A stretch of 64,000 nucleotides of DNA from an uncultured Clostridia bacterium (GCA_937876205.1 CALEII010000003.1:8865-72864); one strand, 5' to 3'. Positions 43,494 to 54,100 are shown, numbered from the stretch's first letter. Numbers and translations: made by a program. The notes: generated by a model not told the origin, from the letters alone.

Positions 43494-44236
43494 TATACAG
43501 TCACGTCCTTCCGGTATGTGCCGATGATCTTCAGCATTTCAGCTGATTCTTTGCCGTCTGCACCTTCAATGTGAAGTTCAGGCTCAACAATAACCCCCGG
43601 ATTTCTGCCGAGCTTCCCCTCAACAAGAACAAGCCACGGAGCAAAACCGTCACGCTGAGAAACAAAACGGAGGCGTTTCGGCTCGATTCTGACTTTCTGC
43701 ATTGCACAAGTCAGTTCAAAAAGCCGTTCGGGACGGATACACATACACAGCCTTCCGCCAAATTTAAGAAGTTTCGATGCGGCTGTACATACATCATCAA
43801 AACCACAGGTTATGCCGTGTCTTGCGATTTTTGCACTTTCTTCTGTGCTTTCTATTCCCGCATTGACTTTTGTATACGGCGGATTCATTGTTATAACATC
43901 AAACTGACCTTTCGGAAACTCTTTCGGCAACTCCCTTAAATCGCAGTTGAAGGGTTTTATCTTATCAATGGAATTAAGCACAATTGAGCGACAGAGCTGG
44001 TCATAACCGTTCTCCTGAATTTCTGCTGTATAAATCTCTTTGCAAAGCCCCTCTCTCACCCAATAAAAAGGAATTATTCCACAGCCTGTACCGAAATCAC
44101 AGGCAAGAGCCTTTTTTGAGGGTGAAGCAAAGGAAGCCAGCAAAAGTGCATCAGTCCCGAAGGTGTGAGCCTTCGAGACTATAAGCTGCAAATCGTTATT
44201 TATAAATTCAATATGTTCGTTTTCTTTAATATTCAT
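43493..44236 (-). CDS. tRNA1(Val) (adenine-N6)-methyltransferase-like protein
   Basis: 247 residues from the chosen ATG (MNIKENEHIEFINN). SAM site LACDFGTGCGIIPFYWV and catalytic NPPY in VITMNPPYTKVNAG define the N6-adenine or TrmN6/YfiC group. It modifies A37 of tRNA-Val in E. coli; here the target is inferred. The ATG lies inside the end of the dockerin gene (11-nt overlap). An ORF start 87 nt earlier lies wholly within that gene and was rejected. Confidence 0.88.
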   Translation of the reverse strand: MNIKENEHIEFINNDLQLIVSKAHTFGTDALLLASFASPSKKALACDFGTGCGIIPFYWVREGLCKEIYTAEIQENGYDQLCRSIVLNSIDKIKPFNCDLRELPKEFPKGQFDVITMNPPYTKVNAGIESTEESAKIARHGITCGFDDVCTAASKLLKFGGRLCMCIRPERLFELTCAMQKVRIEPKRLRFVSQRDGFAPWLVLVEGKLGRNPGVIVEPELHIEGADGKESAEMLKIIGTYRKDVTV

Positions 44237-45866
44237 AGGTATTGTCGAAACGCTCAAGACCTGCTGCAACGAGGAGTGTTTTTCTTGCGTCGCTTGCGAG
44301 CACCTTGCCGTCAAGATTAACATCGGCTGCTACGGCATAAGCCCCCTCAAGACTGTCAAGCTTAGCTGCACAGCGAAGAACCAGTCTTGCATCTGCTGCA
44401 GTGATTCTGCCGTCTGAATCAAGGTCGCCTGTAACACTGATATAATAATCCGTTGACCAGCCATTGCCGGTTGTATAATTGAATCTTGAGCCTGTTGTGA
44501 TTGTGTCTTCTTCACTGATAAATCTGTTTTCAGCATCATAAATTGCAAACACATTGCTGTTTGTGAACTTTTTCATAAGCTCGTCAACAGTCATTTCTTT
44601 TCTGACATTTGAAATGACGAGTGTTTCATAATCCACCTTGACAACAGTGTTACTGACAGGGATTATAGGATAATACTTGACTGTACCGTCACCCACGTCA
44701 CCGCCGTCATCGGGAGTGCCGAAAACAACAACCGTGATATATTCATATGCACACTGTGTACAGGTATATTTTACCTGAGCTGAAAGACCGTCTGCAGACT
44801 CCTTGATGATTTCATACTCATCAGGATACGTATGAGGCAAAGGTGCAATCATTGTGGAAACAGATTCCTTGCCGCAAAGTGTACATATCTGATGCTTGAG
44901 CCCTGATTTATCGCAGGTGGGCTCTTTTGTGACAATCCAGTTATCAGTATAGCTGTGTGCATCAGGATTTATATTTATTGAATACACATCTGTTTTTGCA
45001 TCGCAGTTAAGACAGTGCTTTGACATTGAGCCTTCACTGATGCAGGTAGCTTCTTTATCTACTGTATAATCTTCAGCAAAATTATGCTTGTCCGGCACAG
45101 CAGGAACTGCCTGAATATTGCAGGGGGTGTCACAAAGAGTGCAATGCTGAGACTTCTGACCGTCTGACACACAGTCGGGCTCCTTATCAACAACCCATTC
45201 TTCAGCAGGCGTATGGGCTCCTGTGGGGTCGATATCTCTTCTGTCTGCTGCTTTGCCGCATTCATCACACATACCCGTAAGTGCACCTTTTTCATTACAG
45301 GTGGGCATCTGTGTAACAATCCAGTTGTCTGTTACAACATGGTTCTCTGCCTTGACGGGAATTGCCTGATAATCAAACCTTACAGAACAGTATCTGCATT
45401 CGGAAGCACTGATACCTTCATTTGTGCAGGTGGGAGCCTTCACAACAATACCTGTAACACCGGCAACATGGGCTGACGGGTCTGCAGGCACATTTTCCTG
45501 CTCGACTATGGCATCGCAATCGTAGCACACCTTATATCTTATACCGCCGTTTGTGCAGTTCGGCTTGGGGTTATATGACCAGTCAGTTGATATAAGAGTA
45601 TGGTTATCGGGATTCTTTGGAGTTGTGAAAATATCGTTGAATCCGCAGACAACGCATTTACGGTACATTGTAGCTGATGCACTGCAGCTTGCTTCACCCA
45701 CAACAATGTATTCTCCGTTGTTGGCGTAAATATGTTTTTCACACTCACCGTATTCAATTTTCGCATCGTCTGTCACAGTGGTGACATCTGCAAAAGCAAC
45801 ACTGCAACCGAGCACACAGATAACTGCTGTCAGAAGCACTATGCCGTATTTTATAATCCTTTTCAT
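44226..45866 (-). CDS. Secreted Cys-X2-Cys repeat protein with C-terminal dockerin
   Basis: 546 residues. Signal peptide 1-26. Residues about 35-345 hold seven or eight repeats of roughly 45 residues, each with Trp, a Cys and a Cys-X2-Cys pair (EWVVDKEPDCVSDGQKSQHC, then TLCDTPC). Residues 400-480 form a beta domain. The C-terminal dockerin (about 480-540) has DLDSDGRITAADARLVLR and DVNLDGKVLASDARKTLL. A consensus-like promoter lies upstream (TTGACT 45915-45920, TAAAAT 45892-45897). It heads an operon of housekeeping RNA methyltransferases, an odd combination. Function unknown; surface attachment is inferred. Confidence 0.82.
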   Translation of the reverse strand: MKRIIKYGIVLLTAVICVLGCSVAFADVTTVTDDAKIEYGECEKHIYANNGEYIVVGEASCSASATMYRKCVVCGFNDIFTTPKNPDNHTLISTDWSYNPKPNCTNGGIRYKVCYDCDAIVEQENVPADPSAHVAGVTGIVVKAPTCTNEGISASECRYCSVRFDYQAIPVKAENHVVTDNWIVTQMPTCNEKGALTGMCDECGKAADRRDIDPTGAHTPAEEWVVDKEPDCVSDGQKSQHCTLCDTPCNIQAVPAVPDKHNFAEDYTVDKEATCISEGSMSKHCLNCDAKTDVYSININPDAHSYTDNWIVTKEPTCDKSGLKHQICTLCGKESVSTMIAPLPHTYPDEYEIIKESADGLSAQVKYTCTQCAYEYITVVVFGTPDDGGDVGDGTVKYYPIIPVSNTVVKVDYETLVISNVRKEMTVDELMKKFTNSNVFAIYDAENRFISEEDTITTGSRFNYTTGNGWSTDYYISVTGDLDSDGRITAADARLVLRCAAKLDSLEGAYAVAADVNLDGKVLASDARKTLLVAAGLERFDNTYEY

Positions 45867-45891
45867 CTTTATCAGCCTCCGTATTTAATTT

Positions 45892-45920
45892 ATTTTAACA
45901 CGCAGACACAATTAAGTCAA
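45892..45920 (-). promoter_or_regulatory. Promoter of the dockerin-trmN6-rsmI operon
   Basis: On the - strand, TTGACT (45915-45920), 17 nt, TAAAAT (45892-45897), one mismatch in each box. The ribosome site GGAGG lies 8 nt before the start codon downstream. Confidence 0.75.
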
Positions 45921-45981
45921 CCAAAATTAAAAAACATATTGTACTGCGTATGCTTTTGTGATAATATTATTCAGGTGATCT

Positions 45982-46635
45982 GTGTTGGATATATTATTTG
46001 AAGATAAATATATAATTGCCGTAAAAAAAGAAGTCGGTATGGTCTCTGAAGACGCCGACAGTGCATACAGCATACCATACATTCTCAGAAAAGAAACGGG
46101 GACAGATATTTTTACACTCCACAGACTTGACAAGCCTGTTGGCGGTGTTATTGTTTATGCTAAAGACAAGCAATCAGCTGCCGGATTTTCAAAGCTGATT
46201 GCAGAAAACAAACTCACTAAAAAGTATCTTGCCGTAATTGAAGGCATCCCTGACAATAAAGAAGACAGACTCTGCGACCTGCTGTTCAAGGATTCACGGA
46301 AAAATAAAACTTTTGTTGTCAGCAGAATGCGCAAAGGTGTAAAAGAAGCTGCACTTTCATACAGATGTCTTGATAGTAATGAGAAAAAAACTCTCATCGA
46401 GGTCATTCTTGAAACAGGCAGATCACATCAGATAAGAGTTCAGTTTGCATCACGCAGAATGCCTTTGTGCGGTGACGGAAAATACGGCAGCCGTGATAAC
46501 AAGTGCAGTATTGCACTTTTCTCACACAGCATAAGTTTTGTTCATCCGTTCACAAATCAGCAGGTAACAATTGAAACAGCCCCTGACTACACTGTCTATC
46601 CCTGGAAGCTGTTCAGAACAGAAAACGGAATGTAA
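45982..46635 (+). CDS. RluA-family pseudouridine synthase
   Basis: 217 residues. The catalytic motif HRLDKPVGGVIVYAKD contains the conserved Asp, and AVIEGIPDNKEDRL and ILETGRSHQIRVQFA are further family blocks. No S4 domain is present, so it is a short RluA-type enzyme that isomerises uridines in rRNA or tRNA. The start is GTG (45982) or the next TTG codon, with AGGTG close by; both give the same protein apart from one residue. Exact target unknown. Confidence 0.9.
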   Translation: MLDILFEDKYIIAVKKEVGMVSEDADSAYSIPYILRKETGTDIFTLHRLDKPVGGVIVYAKDKQSAAGFSKLIAENKLTKKYLAVIEGIPDNKEDRLCDLLFKDSRKNKTFVVSRMRKGVKEAALSYRCLDSNEKKTLIEVILETGRSHQIRVQFASRRMPLCGDGKYGSRDNKCSIALFSHSISFVHPFTNQQVTIETAPDYTVYPWKLFRTENGM

Positions 46636-47038
46636 GCTCTTTTCCGCAGCGTGGGCAGGTTATTTTTCTCTTGCCTCTTCCCTTTCTGAATCTGAGAAAC
46701 TCACCGCAGCCCTTACATGTTCTGAATCGGTGAGTGCCGATAAACTGAAATCTGAGCTTCATATGGTCAGTATACGGTTTCCAACGAAGAAGAAACTGTT
46801 CAAACCTGAAATTTTCATTATAACGCTTCTGCACATTTTTTGACAGAATACGGAACAGTGCATATACCAGCACTGCGTACTGAAGCACAGTCACAATATA
46901 ATATGCGACAGCACTGTGACGCAGAAAAATTTTGACAAACGCAAAAACACAATACAGAACAACAATTCCCGCAGTGAGCTTGTCAATTCCGTTTCTGCCT
47001 GTCATAAAGCTTTTGATTTTCATAATTATATTCTGCAT
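46613..47038 (-). CDS. Membrane protein with C-terminal zinc ribbon
   Basis: 141 residues from the chosen ATG (MQNIIMKIKSFMTGRNGIDK). Two membrane segments (about 26-45 and 50-70) are followed by a C-terminal domain with FRTCKGCGEFLRFRKG and KITCPRCGKEL, a zinc ribbon on the cytoplasmic side. It overlaps the RluA gene end by 23 nt. The earlier ATG at 47062 lies too near the likely promoter. The pattern resembles zinc-ribbon membrane proteins of clostridial genomes; no known function. Confidence 0.7.
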   Translation of the reverse strand: MQNIIMKIKSFMTGRNGIDKLTAGIVVLYCVFAFVKIFLRHSAVAYYIVTVLQYAVLVYALFRILSKNVQKRYNENFRFEQFLLRWKPYTDHMKLRFQFIGTHRFRTCKGCGEFLRFRKGRGKRKITCPRCGKELTFRFLF

Positions 47039-47075
47039 TATTTTCACTCTTTTCAAATTCATTCATATAATATAA

Positions 47076-47104
47076 TTGACTTTTTACTGATTTTTTACTA
47101 TAAT
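47076..47104 (+). promoter_or_regulatory. Promoter of cysK
   Basis: TTGACT (47076-47081), 17 nt, TATAAT (47099-47104). The leader before the ATG at 47134 is only about 20 nt, which rules out a T-box or SAM riboswitch. Confidence 0.85.
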
Positions 47105-47133
47105 TTATTGGATATAAATACGAGGTGTATTTT

Positions 47134-48060
47134 ATGATATACAATAATATCTTAGAGGCAATGGGCAGCACGCCTCTTATTCGTCTGACAAAGATTGTTG
47201 ATGAAGATTCTGCCGAAATTCTTGTTAAATACGAGGCTCTCAACGTGGGCGGCTCCATAAAAACAAGAACAGCATACAATATGATAAAGGATGCCGAAAA
47301 AAAAGGCAAAATCAACAAGGATACAATAATCGTTGAGCCCACAAGCGGCAATCAGGGTATCGGACTTGCCCTGGTTGGTGCAGTCAAAGGCTATAAAACA
47401 AAGATTATTATGCCTGACTCTGTAAGCATTGAAAGAAAGAAGCTTGTTGAACAGTACGGTGCTGAGGTTATTCTTATCCACGATGAAGGCAATATCGGTG
47501 AGTGTATTGCAAAGTGTGTGGAGACTGCCCAGAAGATTGCAGAGGAAGACAGCAATGTATTCATTCCTCAGCAGTTTGAAAATGAAGCAAATCCAACCGT
47601 TCACAGACATCACACAGCACTTGAAATCCTTGAACAGACAGCAGGTCCTATCCACGGCTTCTGCTCAGGCATAGGCACAGGCGGAACAATTACAGGCATC
47701 GGAGAGGTGCTCAAGGCACACAATCCCGATGTTGAAATATGGGCTGTTGAGCCTGAAAATGCGGCAATCCTCGCAGGCGGCAACATCGGCACACATATAC
47801 AGATGGGTATTGGCGACGGACTCATTCCTGCAATTCTTAACACTGAGATTTATGATGATATCTGCATTATAACAGATGACGAGGCGCTTAACACAGCAAA
47901 AGCTCTTGCAAAATATGAAGGACTTCTGTGCGGTATTTCAAGTGGCACAAATGTTGCAGCTGCTCTTAAGCTTGCAAAGAAGCTTGGAAAGGGCAAAACT
48001 GTTGTCACAGTCCTGCCTGACACTGCAGAAAGATACTTCTCAACACCTCTTTTTGAATAA
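47134..48060 (+). CDS. cysK: Cysteine synthase A (O-acetylserine sulfhydrylase)
   Basis: 308 residues, the standard length. GSTPLIRLTKIV at the N-terminus, PLP lysine in NVGGSIKTRTAYNM (Lys43), PTSGNQGIGLALVGAVKGY (substrate-loop) and SGIGTGGTITGIGEVLK (phosphate-binding loop) are all present. It makes cysteine from O-acetylserine and sulfide. The chosen ATG has GAGG 8 nt upstream; an upstream TTG overlaps that site. It is monocistronic with its own promoter and terminator. CysK and CysM types cannot be fully separated by eye, but the motifs favour CysK. Confidence 0.93.
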   Translation: MIYNNILEAMGSTPLIRLTKIVDEDSAEILVKYEALNVGGSIKTRTAYNMIKDAEKKGKINKDTIIVEPTSGNQGIGLALVGAVKGYKTKIIMPDSVSIERKKLVEQYGAEVILIHDEGNIGECIAKCVETAQKIAEEDSNVFIPQQFENEANPTVHRHHTALEILEQTAGPIHGFCSGIGTGGTITGIGEVLKAHNPDVEIWAVEPENAAILAGGNIGTHIQMGIGDGLIPAILNTEIYDDICIITDDEALNTAKALAKYEGLLCGISSGTNVAAALKLAKKLGKGKTVVTVLPDTAERYFSTPLFE

Positions 48061-48075
48061 TCAAATATAAATTTT

Positions 48076-48105
48076 AGCCGAGTTTTCACTCGGCTTTATT
48101 TTTTT
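48076..48105 (+). terminator. Terminator of cysK
   Basis: A 7-bp stem AGCCGAG (48076-48082) with CTCGGCT (48089-48095), loop TTTTCA, then TTTATTTTTTT. It overlaps the end of the convergent CBS gene. Confidence 0.85.
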
Positions 48106-48514
48106 CTGTCATTTCAGTCAGATGAAGCAGAATGTCTCTTCTTGTGACTATACCGATAAATGAATCAAAATCATCTGTTACGGGAACAAAATTCTGCTCC
48201 AGTGACAGCGCCACCAGGTCCTTGACATTTGCCGTAATTCTTGCTGATTTATATGTATCCTTTTTTATAAGCCTTGCCAACGGTGTTTCCTCAAGGGTTT
48301 TTCTGCTGACATCAATATTTTCACTGAAACGGTCTGTAAGATACCACAGAAAATCACCTTCACTGACTGTACCTGCGTATCTGCCGTCCCTTGTAATAAC
48401 GGGAATTGCAGCATAACCGTAGTGTCTCATTTTTTCAAGCGCCTGCCTTACGGTAAAGTCAGTGTAAAGAAATGCAACCGACCCCTTAGGCTTCAGAAAA
48501 AAAGCAATATTCAT
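48086..48514 (-). CDS. CBS-domain protein
   Basis: 142 residues, two CBS domains. The first has DFTVRQALEKMRHYGYAAIP and VITRDGRYAGTVSEGDFL; the second has VKDLVALSLEQNFVPVTDDF and GIVTRRDILLHL. Paired CBS domains bind adenine nucleotides and act as energy sensors. There is no attached catalytic domain. It converges on cysK. A partner is not visible here. Confidence 0.88.
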   Translation of the reverse strand: MNIAFFLKPKGSVAFLYTDFTVRQALEKMRHYGYAAIPVITRDGRYAGTVSEGDFLWYLTDRFSENIDVSRKTLEETPLARLIKKDTYKSARITANVKDLVALSLEQNFVPVTDDFDSFIGIVTRRDILLHLTEMTEKNKAE

Positions 48515-48565
48515 TTTATCACCCGATACTATTATATGCCTGAATATTAAACGAATATTAAAATT

Positions 48566-51043
48566 TTACTCAAGATTTGCAGCACGGCGAAGAACACCTC
48601 TTGCATCAAAGGCGTTTACTTTGCCGTCTTTATTCACATCAGCCACACTCAGGAAGCTGTCTGCAAGCTTTTCAAGCCCTGCAGAGTGTCTGAGAACAAG
48701 TCTTGCATCACCTGCAGTGACAAAGCCGTCATTATTAACATCACCGGGGCTGACAGCAACTACAGTTACTGTATCAGAAAATGCAGAAACAATTGTCTGA
48801 CGGGAATCCTTGACCGCACAAAGGATTCTGTATGCACCTTCTTCATCAAGAATTATTGATATGCTGTTCTCTGATATGAAAGCCCCTCTTCTGACAACCT
48901 TGTCATCCTTAAAAACAGAGAAGCAGTATAAATAGTCTCCCATACCGCCGTCAACCGTGACACTGCACAGAATCTCCTGACCTTCAACGGCATTGGTAGT
49001 GCTGAGTTTTATAGAATCAAGGCTCAGCTCCCAGAGAACCTTCACATAGTCGGAAGTAATTTCTTCAGATGAAGAATAATTATCCTCAAGATAAACTCTG
49101 AGTGAGTAATTGCCGCCTTTTTCGGGCGTATAGCTGAAGGTAGGGGAAAGTGACTCTCTCTCGCAGACAAGTGAATTGTCTGCATAAAGAGCATATTTGT
49201 AAACCGAAGAATCAGAGTCGCTGACTGTGTTTACAGTCCACACAATCTGCTCTCCCACAAACACAAAATCGTCTGTATTACTTGTTACCGATTCAAGCTG
49301 TAATTTGCTGTGAACAGTGAAATTACCGCTGTATGCGCTGAGAGTTCTGCCGTCTGCAGTTGTTATCTCAATAAAGAAGTAATAAACACCTGCTTCAGCG
49401 GGCTTATAAGCGAACTCATTCTTTGCCTGCACATTGGTGTGGCGGAAAACTTCGTCTCCGTTATCGTCATAAACGAAAAACCTGTACATACATACAACAT
49501 CTGATGTAAGGCCTACAGAACATATGACGGATGAACCGACCTGAAGCATATCTGTACTCAACTTGACATACTCAAGCTTTATAGGTGTCTGAACATTTGT
49601 GATTTTTTCAGCATATTGCAGTGAAATCCAGCCCTCTGTGCCCTGATAATCAATTCTTCCCCAACCACTGAGAATAGCCGTAACACTTACAACGGAGCCT
49701 TTGGGCAGCATACCCAGCTTATCACCGTCAACAGCTGATTTTCTTACATAAAGTGCAGAAGCTGTGATTCTGTATTCAACAGGCTCAATTTCAACTGCCT
49801 GATTTTCGTCCTCAACAGGCTCTGATTTATATTCACCGCTGACAGATGACAACTGTCCTTTATAATCTGAGCCGTCAAGCTTTTTATCTGAAACAAATTC
49901 AGTGCGTGATGCCTTTATATAATAGCCCTCCTGGGTTTTAAGCCATTTTGCACCGACAGAATTAACGCCTGAGCTCACTATATACAGTTTTGTGCCCTTT
50001 TCAAGCTTTGCAACAATATTATTACCCTCTGACGGCTCAAGACGAAGAGGAATCGCTGTGCCTTCTGTCGTCTTTACGCTATAGGTGCCACAGACTTCTT
50101 CTGCAGTGTTGTTAAACTTTGTTATCTCTGCAGAATACTCTTCAAATGAGGTAAGATTACTGCTGAAAATATAGTAACCTGAATCGGTTTTATACCATTT
50201 TGCGCCGAAGTTATTACTTCCCACCGATTCAATAAAAAGTATTGTACCTTTATTTATGCGTTTATACTCACCGCTGCTGCCACTGGGATAATACCTGAGC
50301 GCAGCACCTTCTGATGAATCATCCGTTACCACATAATACGCTTTTACATCTTTTTTTGTATTATTGAAGCTGACAGTATCTCCCGGCTCTTCCGGAGGCT
50401 CAGGGGGAATTTCCGGTGCCACAAGATTTCCGTCTTCAACGGAAACAACGGGTGACACAGCGTACCAATAGGCATCAATATTATTTATTCTGTCCTCCTG
50501 CGTCTCACCCTTAATTGTGGACTCTGTAAGAGGAATTCTGCCCTCAGGCGCGTTTGTGGCAGGGTCAGCAACATAGAAAATGTCATTCTCTGCGTCATAA
50601 TCACACAGAAAAACAGCGTGAGTCTGATCTTCATTACCGGCATTATAGATAACAAATCCCTGCGGATACTGTTCAAGCAGATTAAGAATCTCAAGCTTAT
50701 TATCTTCACCTGAAAAATAGCCGTGACCTATAGTAATATTATTGTATGTAAAATTCCATCGCAGACCAATACCGTTTGTCCAGCCGACAGGGCGTATATT
50801 TTCTTCGGTAATTTCTTCCCAGTTTTCCATTCCGGCACATATTGCCGTTCTTCGCATAAGCATAGCTGCGCTTGAAAGTGTACAGGTAATGGGCGTCTGC
50901 TGTTTGAGGAATACGCTTTCTTTATTAAGGTCTGACAAAGTTGCAGCAGAAACAGACACCTCCGACGGAATAATTCCGAAGGGTGTAAAAGCTGTTAAAA
51001 GTATTAAAAATATTGCTGTCATAAATTTAACAGTTTTTGACAT
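48566..51043 (-). CDS. Secreted C39-like peptidase with SH3 domains, Ig-like repeats and dockerin
   Basis: 825 residues. Signal peptide 1-34. Residues 40-215 are a C39-like papain-fold peptidase: QQTPITCTLSSAAMLM (Cys54) and EDQTHAVFLCDYD (His142, Asp150). Two long SH3-like or linker modules follow, then an SH3_3 domain (about 445-510, SALYVRKSAVDGDKLG). Three Ig-like repeats with SLDSIKLSTTNAVEGQEI style strands run to about 755. The C-terminal dockerin (about 760-820) has DVNNDGFVTAGDARLVLR and DVNKDGKVNAFDARGVLR. AGGTG precedes the ATG. It may process a secreted peptide or cell-wall protein; target unknown. Confidence 0.85.
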   Translation of the reverse strand: MSKTVKFMTAIFLILLTAFTPFGIIPSEVSVSAATLSDLNKESVFLKQQTPITCTLSSAAMLMRRTAICAGMENWEEITEENIRPVGWTNGIGLRWNFTYNNITIGHGYFSGEDNKLEILNLLEQYPQGFVIYNAGNEDQTHAVFLCDYDAENDIFYVADPATNAPEGRIPLTESTIKGETQEDRINNIDAYWYAVSPVVSVEDGNLVAPEIPPEPPEEPGDTVSFNNTKKDVKAYYVVTDDSSEGAALRYYPSGSSGEYKRINKGTILFIESVGSNNFGAKWYKTDSGYYIFSSNLTSFEEYSAEITKFNNTAEEVCGTYSVKTTEGTAIPLRLEPSEGNNIVAKLEKGTKLYIVSSGVNSVGAKWLKTQEGYYIKASRTEFVSDKKLDGSDYKGQLSSVSGEYKSEPVEDENQAVEIEPVEYRITASALYVRKSAVDGDKLGMLPKGSVVSVTAILSGWGRIDYQGTEGWISLQYAEKITNVQTPIKLEYVKLSTDMLQVGSSVICSVGLTSDVVCMYRFFVYDDNGDEVFRHTNVQAKNEFAYKPAEAGVYYFFIEITTADGRTLSAYSGNFTVHSKLQLESVTSNTDDFVFVGEQIVWTVNTVSDSDSSVYKYALYADNSLVCERESLSPTFSYTPEKGGNYSLRVYLEDNYSSSEEITSDYVKVLWELSLDSIKLSTTNAVEGQEILCSVTVDGGMGDYLYCFSVFKDDKVVRRGAFISENSISIILDEEGAYRILCAVKDSRQTIVSAFSDTVTVVAVSPGDVNNDGFVTAGDARLVLRHSAGLEKLADSFLSVADVNKDGKVNAFDARGVLRRAANLE

Positions 51044-51135
51044 AGTTCACCTGCATATTTCATATTTATACAATTTTATATTAACGGATTTTATACTGAT
51101 TGTCAAGAAGAAATATATGTCGTCTTATATAAGTA

Positions 51136-51169
51136 AAAAGAAAAAAGCAGGTATCCGAAGATACCTGCT
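51136..51169 (-). terminator. Terminator of the 1807-residue protein gene
   Basis: A perfect 10-bp stem AGCAGGTATC (51146-51155) with GATACCTGCT (51160-51169); on the - strand the loop is UUCG closed by C-G, followed by TTTTTTCTTTTT. A very stable intrinsic terminator. Confidence 0.9.
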
Positions 51170-51179
51170 GAATTTGTAA

Positions 51180-54100
51180 TTATTCTTTGTTGCCGTTAAA
51201 CAGACCGTCAAAGAAAGCCTTGAGCTTTGCAAAGAACTGTTTGATGAGCTCAATAAGTCTTGCAAAACCGCTGAGTGTGGGATTCTTTTCCTCACCCGCA
51301 CTGAGAAGTGCACTCAGTCTGTCCTTTGTAAGGTCGCCGTCACTTATACCTTCAAAGAATTCTGTAATGCTGAAATCAACATTACCGAATCTTGTACCGA
51401 GTTCACCGGCGATGGGAACAAGGAGCTTGTATACGGTGTAAATGAAGGAAAGAATGTAGTCAGGAACATCTGCTTCATTTGCTTCAACATTAAGATATGT
51501 GAAGATTTCAAGAAGGAGTTCGTCACTGCCCTCTTCATCATCAAGCTGACAGAAGCCGATAAGGAAGTTTGCAATATTTACTGCATTATCCATAAAGAAC
51601 AGCGTATCAGTTACAATTCTGAAGATAAGAGTGATAAGGTCTGCACCGCCTGCAGCATTCAGGTAAACATATTCTGCACCTGAAACTGACATCTTCTTGA
51701 TGACAGTACCTGCGCAAAGTGTTGAGAAGTCAATGTAAGGAAGCGCAATGTTGAGAGTACCTACAGCATAAACCTCTTCAGTTACTGTCTGCATCTCAAA
51801 TGTACCGATTACGTTGCCTTCTTCATCAAGCTGCTCGTTACCGTCAGCATCAAGAGTGGGAACAAAGACTTCCTTCTCTACTTCCTGAGTACCGAGGACG
51901 ATATTCTTGTTTTCGATATCAAATGAAAGAGTATCGCCAAGAAGACCCTCAAGGAGCTGATTTACAAGCTGGTTGAAGTCGAAGTCAAGAGGCACTGAAA
52001 GGTTGAGCTGCATACCGCCTACATTCAGGTTAGAAAGAAGTGAGTTGACAAGCGGATAAGCATCAAATACGGGAGCAAGAATGTCAAGAAGAACATATAC
52101 GAAGTGAACAAGGTTGTTCAGAACGTCATTCAGACCACCGAGTGAGATGAAGAACAGAAGGTTTGGAAGAAGGTTAAGAACAACTTCTACGGGATTTGCA
52201 ATTACCTTTTCAATAAAGCCGATAAGAGGCTTGACTGTGTAGTAAATTGTATCGCAGTTTTCTGCAAGATCAGATTCACCGTTGAAAATCTTTGAATAGT
52301 ACTGTTTGAAGTCTACAAGACCATCATTAGCACCGAGAGTTTCCATAAGAGGAATCCAAGAATAGTAGAAAGCTTCATAACCGGGAATTGTAATAAGGTT
52401 AAGAACGCTGAGGTCTTCACCTGCAAAGAGGAATTTGAAAAGAATTGCGAAGGGTGAAGCAATAGCTGAAAGAGCTCTGAGGAAGATCTCAGGATTTGAA
52501 TACTGCTTTGTTATCTCAGGATTATTATAACCCCAGTCAAATGCATAAAGCTTAGCATCTTCACCTGTTTCTTCATCAACACCTATCTTATAGAATGTAT
52601 TGTCTGTGTACTTGGCTGATTCAACTGCAAGAGCCTTGTACTCTCTGTATTCATCATAATCCTGTCTTGCCTTAGCAGCATTTGCATCAGATTCATACTT
52701 GGCTGTTATTGCATTTTCAGTAATAAGCTTATTATATATAGATGTAATGGGAGCTTCGTTGCCGTCTGCATCAACAATCACACCGTTCTTCTTAGCTGCA
52801 TTACCGAACTCATAAACAAGTGCATTTGCAAGGTATTCTTTAGACATATCAACATCAAGTGCAGCATCAAGAATACCGGGAAGGTCAATAGAACCGCCGA
52901 GATTGCCGAGCATACCGTAAAGTGCGCTTGCAATTGTTGAAAGCATATCGTTTGTAAAGAGGAGATCGCCTATGAAGCCTTCAAGGAATTCACCGAGAGT
53001 GCTCATATTTTCAAGCTTGAGCATCTTGAATACATTATCAACAATCTCATCAAGATTATCAACTATGTATGATGCCTTTTCCTTTGTCCAATGCTCTGAA
53101 TACAGTGTTGTTGTACCGTAGTTATAGTCATTGTATTCTTCTGCATAGCCAAAGATTTCAGCTGTGTGATAATCAACGGGTTCGGGTTTGTATGAGTATT
53201 CATCACCGTCAACAACCACACCCTGAAGAACCTTATAGATTGAACCGAATTCATTCTTATAGAACAATTCGTAAAGAGCTGCGATAGCACCGTCTGGACT
53301 GAGAGTAATATTATCAATAATATCCTGAAGTCTGAGACCTGCGAAGAGATCCTTTGTCAGTGTTTCACCGCCGAGACCGAAAGCATCAAGAAGCGTATAG
53401 TCACTTGAGAAATCCTGCATCATGGGATCATATGATCTGTACATAACGCCGGAGAAGAGATAACGGAAGAGGAAAAGAAGGACAAGACCTTCGGTCTCCA
53501 TACCCTTGACCTGAACGTCAATGTATTTTCTCTGATATGCAGCCCAAGTCTCACTCTGACCTTCTCTGTTTGTCATAGAGAATGCTTTGTATCTGCCCGA
53601 GCTTGTTGTTGTAAGAGTACCTACAGCCTGAAGCTTGTAGTCCATAATGGGTGGCAGACTTGCAGACTCCTGTTTGTTTACAATACTCTGATGATGACTG
53701 TATTCACCGGCTTCGCGGATTTCAGCAGGAATCATACTTTCATAACGAACCTTATATGTCATTGAGTCGCCTGTTACCTCGTCAACAACAACTGTGTATT
53801 CGTAATATTCCTGAACGGGAGTATTGTACTCTTCTGCTGTTGCAGTCTCACTGTTATGCTCTGTAACAACATTGCCTGCTGCATTTGCCCAACCCACATC
53901 ATTACGGATAACATACTGAGTATAGTTGCCTTCTTCATCAATACCCTTGATAAGAGTCGTGAATTCGAAGTTTGAATAAATATTCATAGCGCCAGTTGCA
54001 CTGACATATGCTTCGGTTACCGGTATGTTATGAACATCAGGATTATAGCCGCCCATACCGGGTCTGTAGACCATTGTATCGCCTTCTGCATAATAACCGA

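Noticed and set aside
47105..47133. T-box or SAM/S-box control of cysK
   Set aside because: The leader is about 20-30 nt and has no structure beyond the ribosome site.
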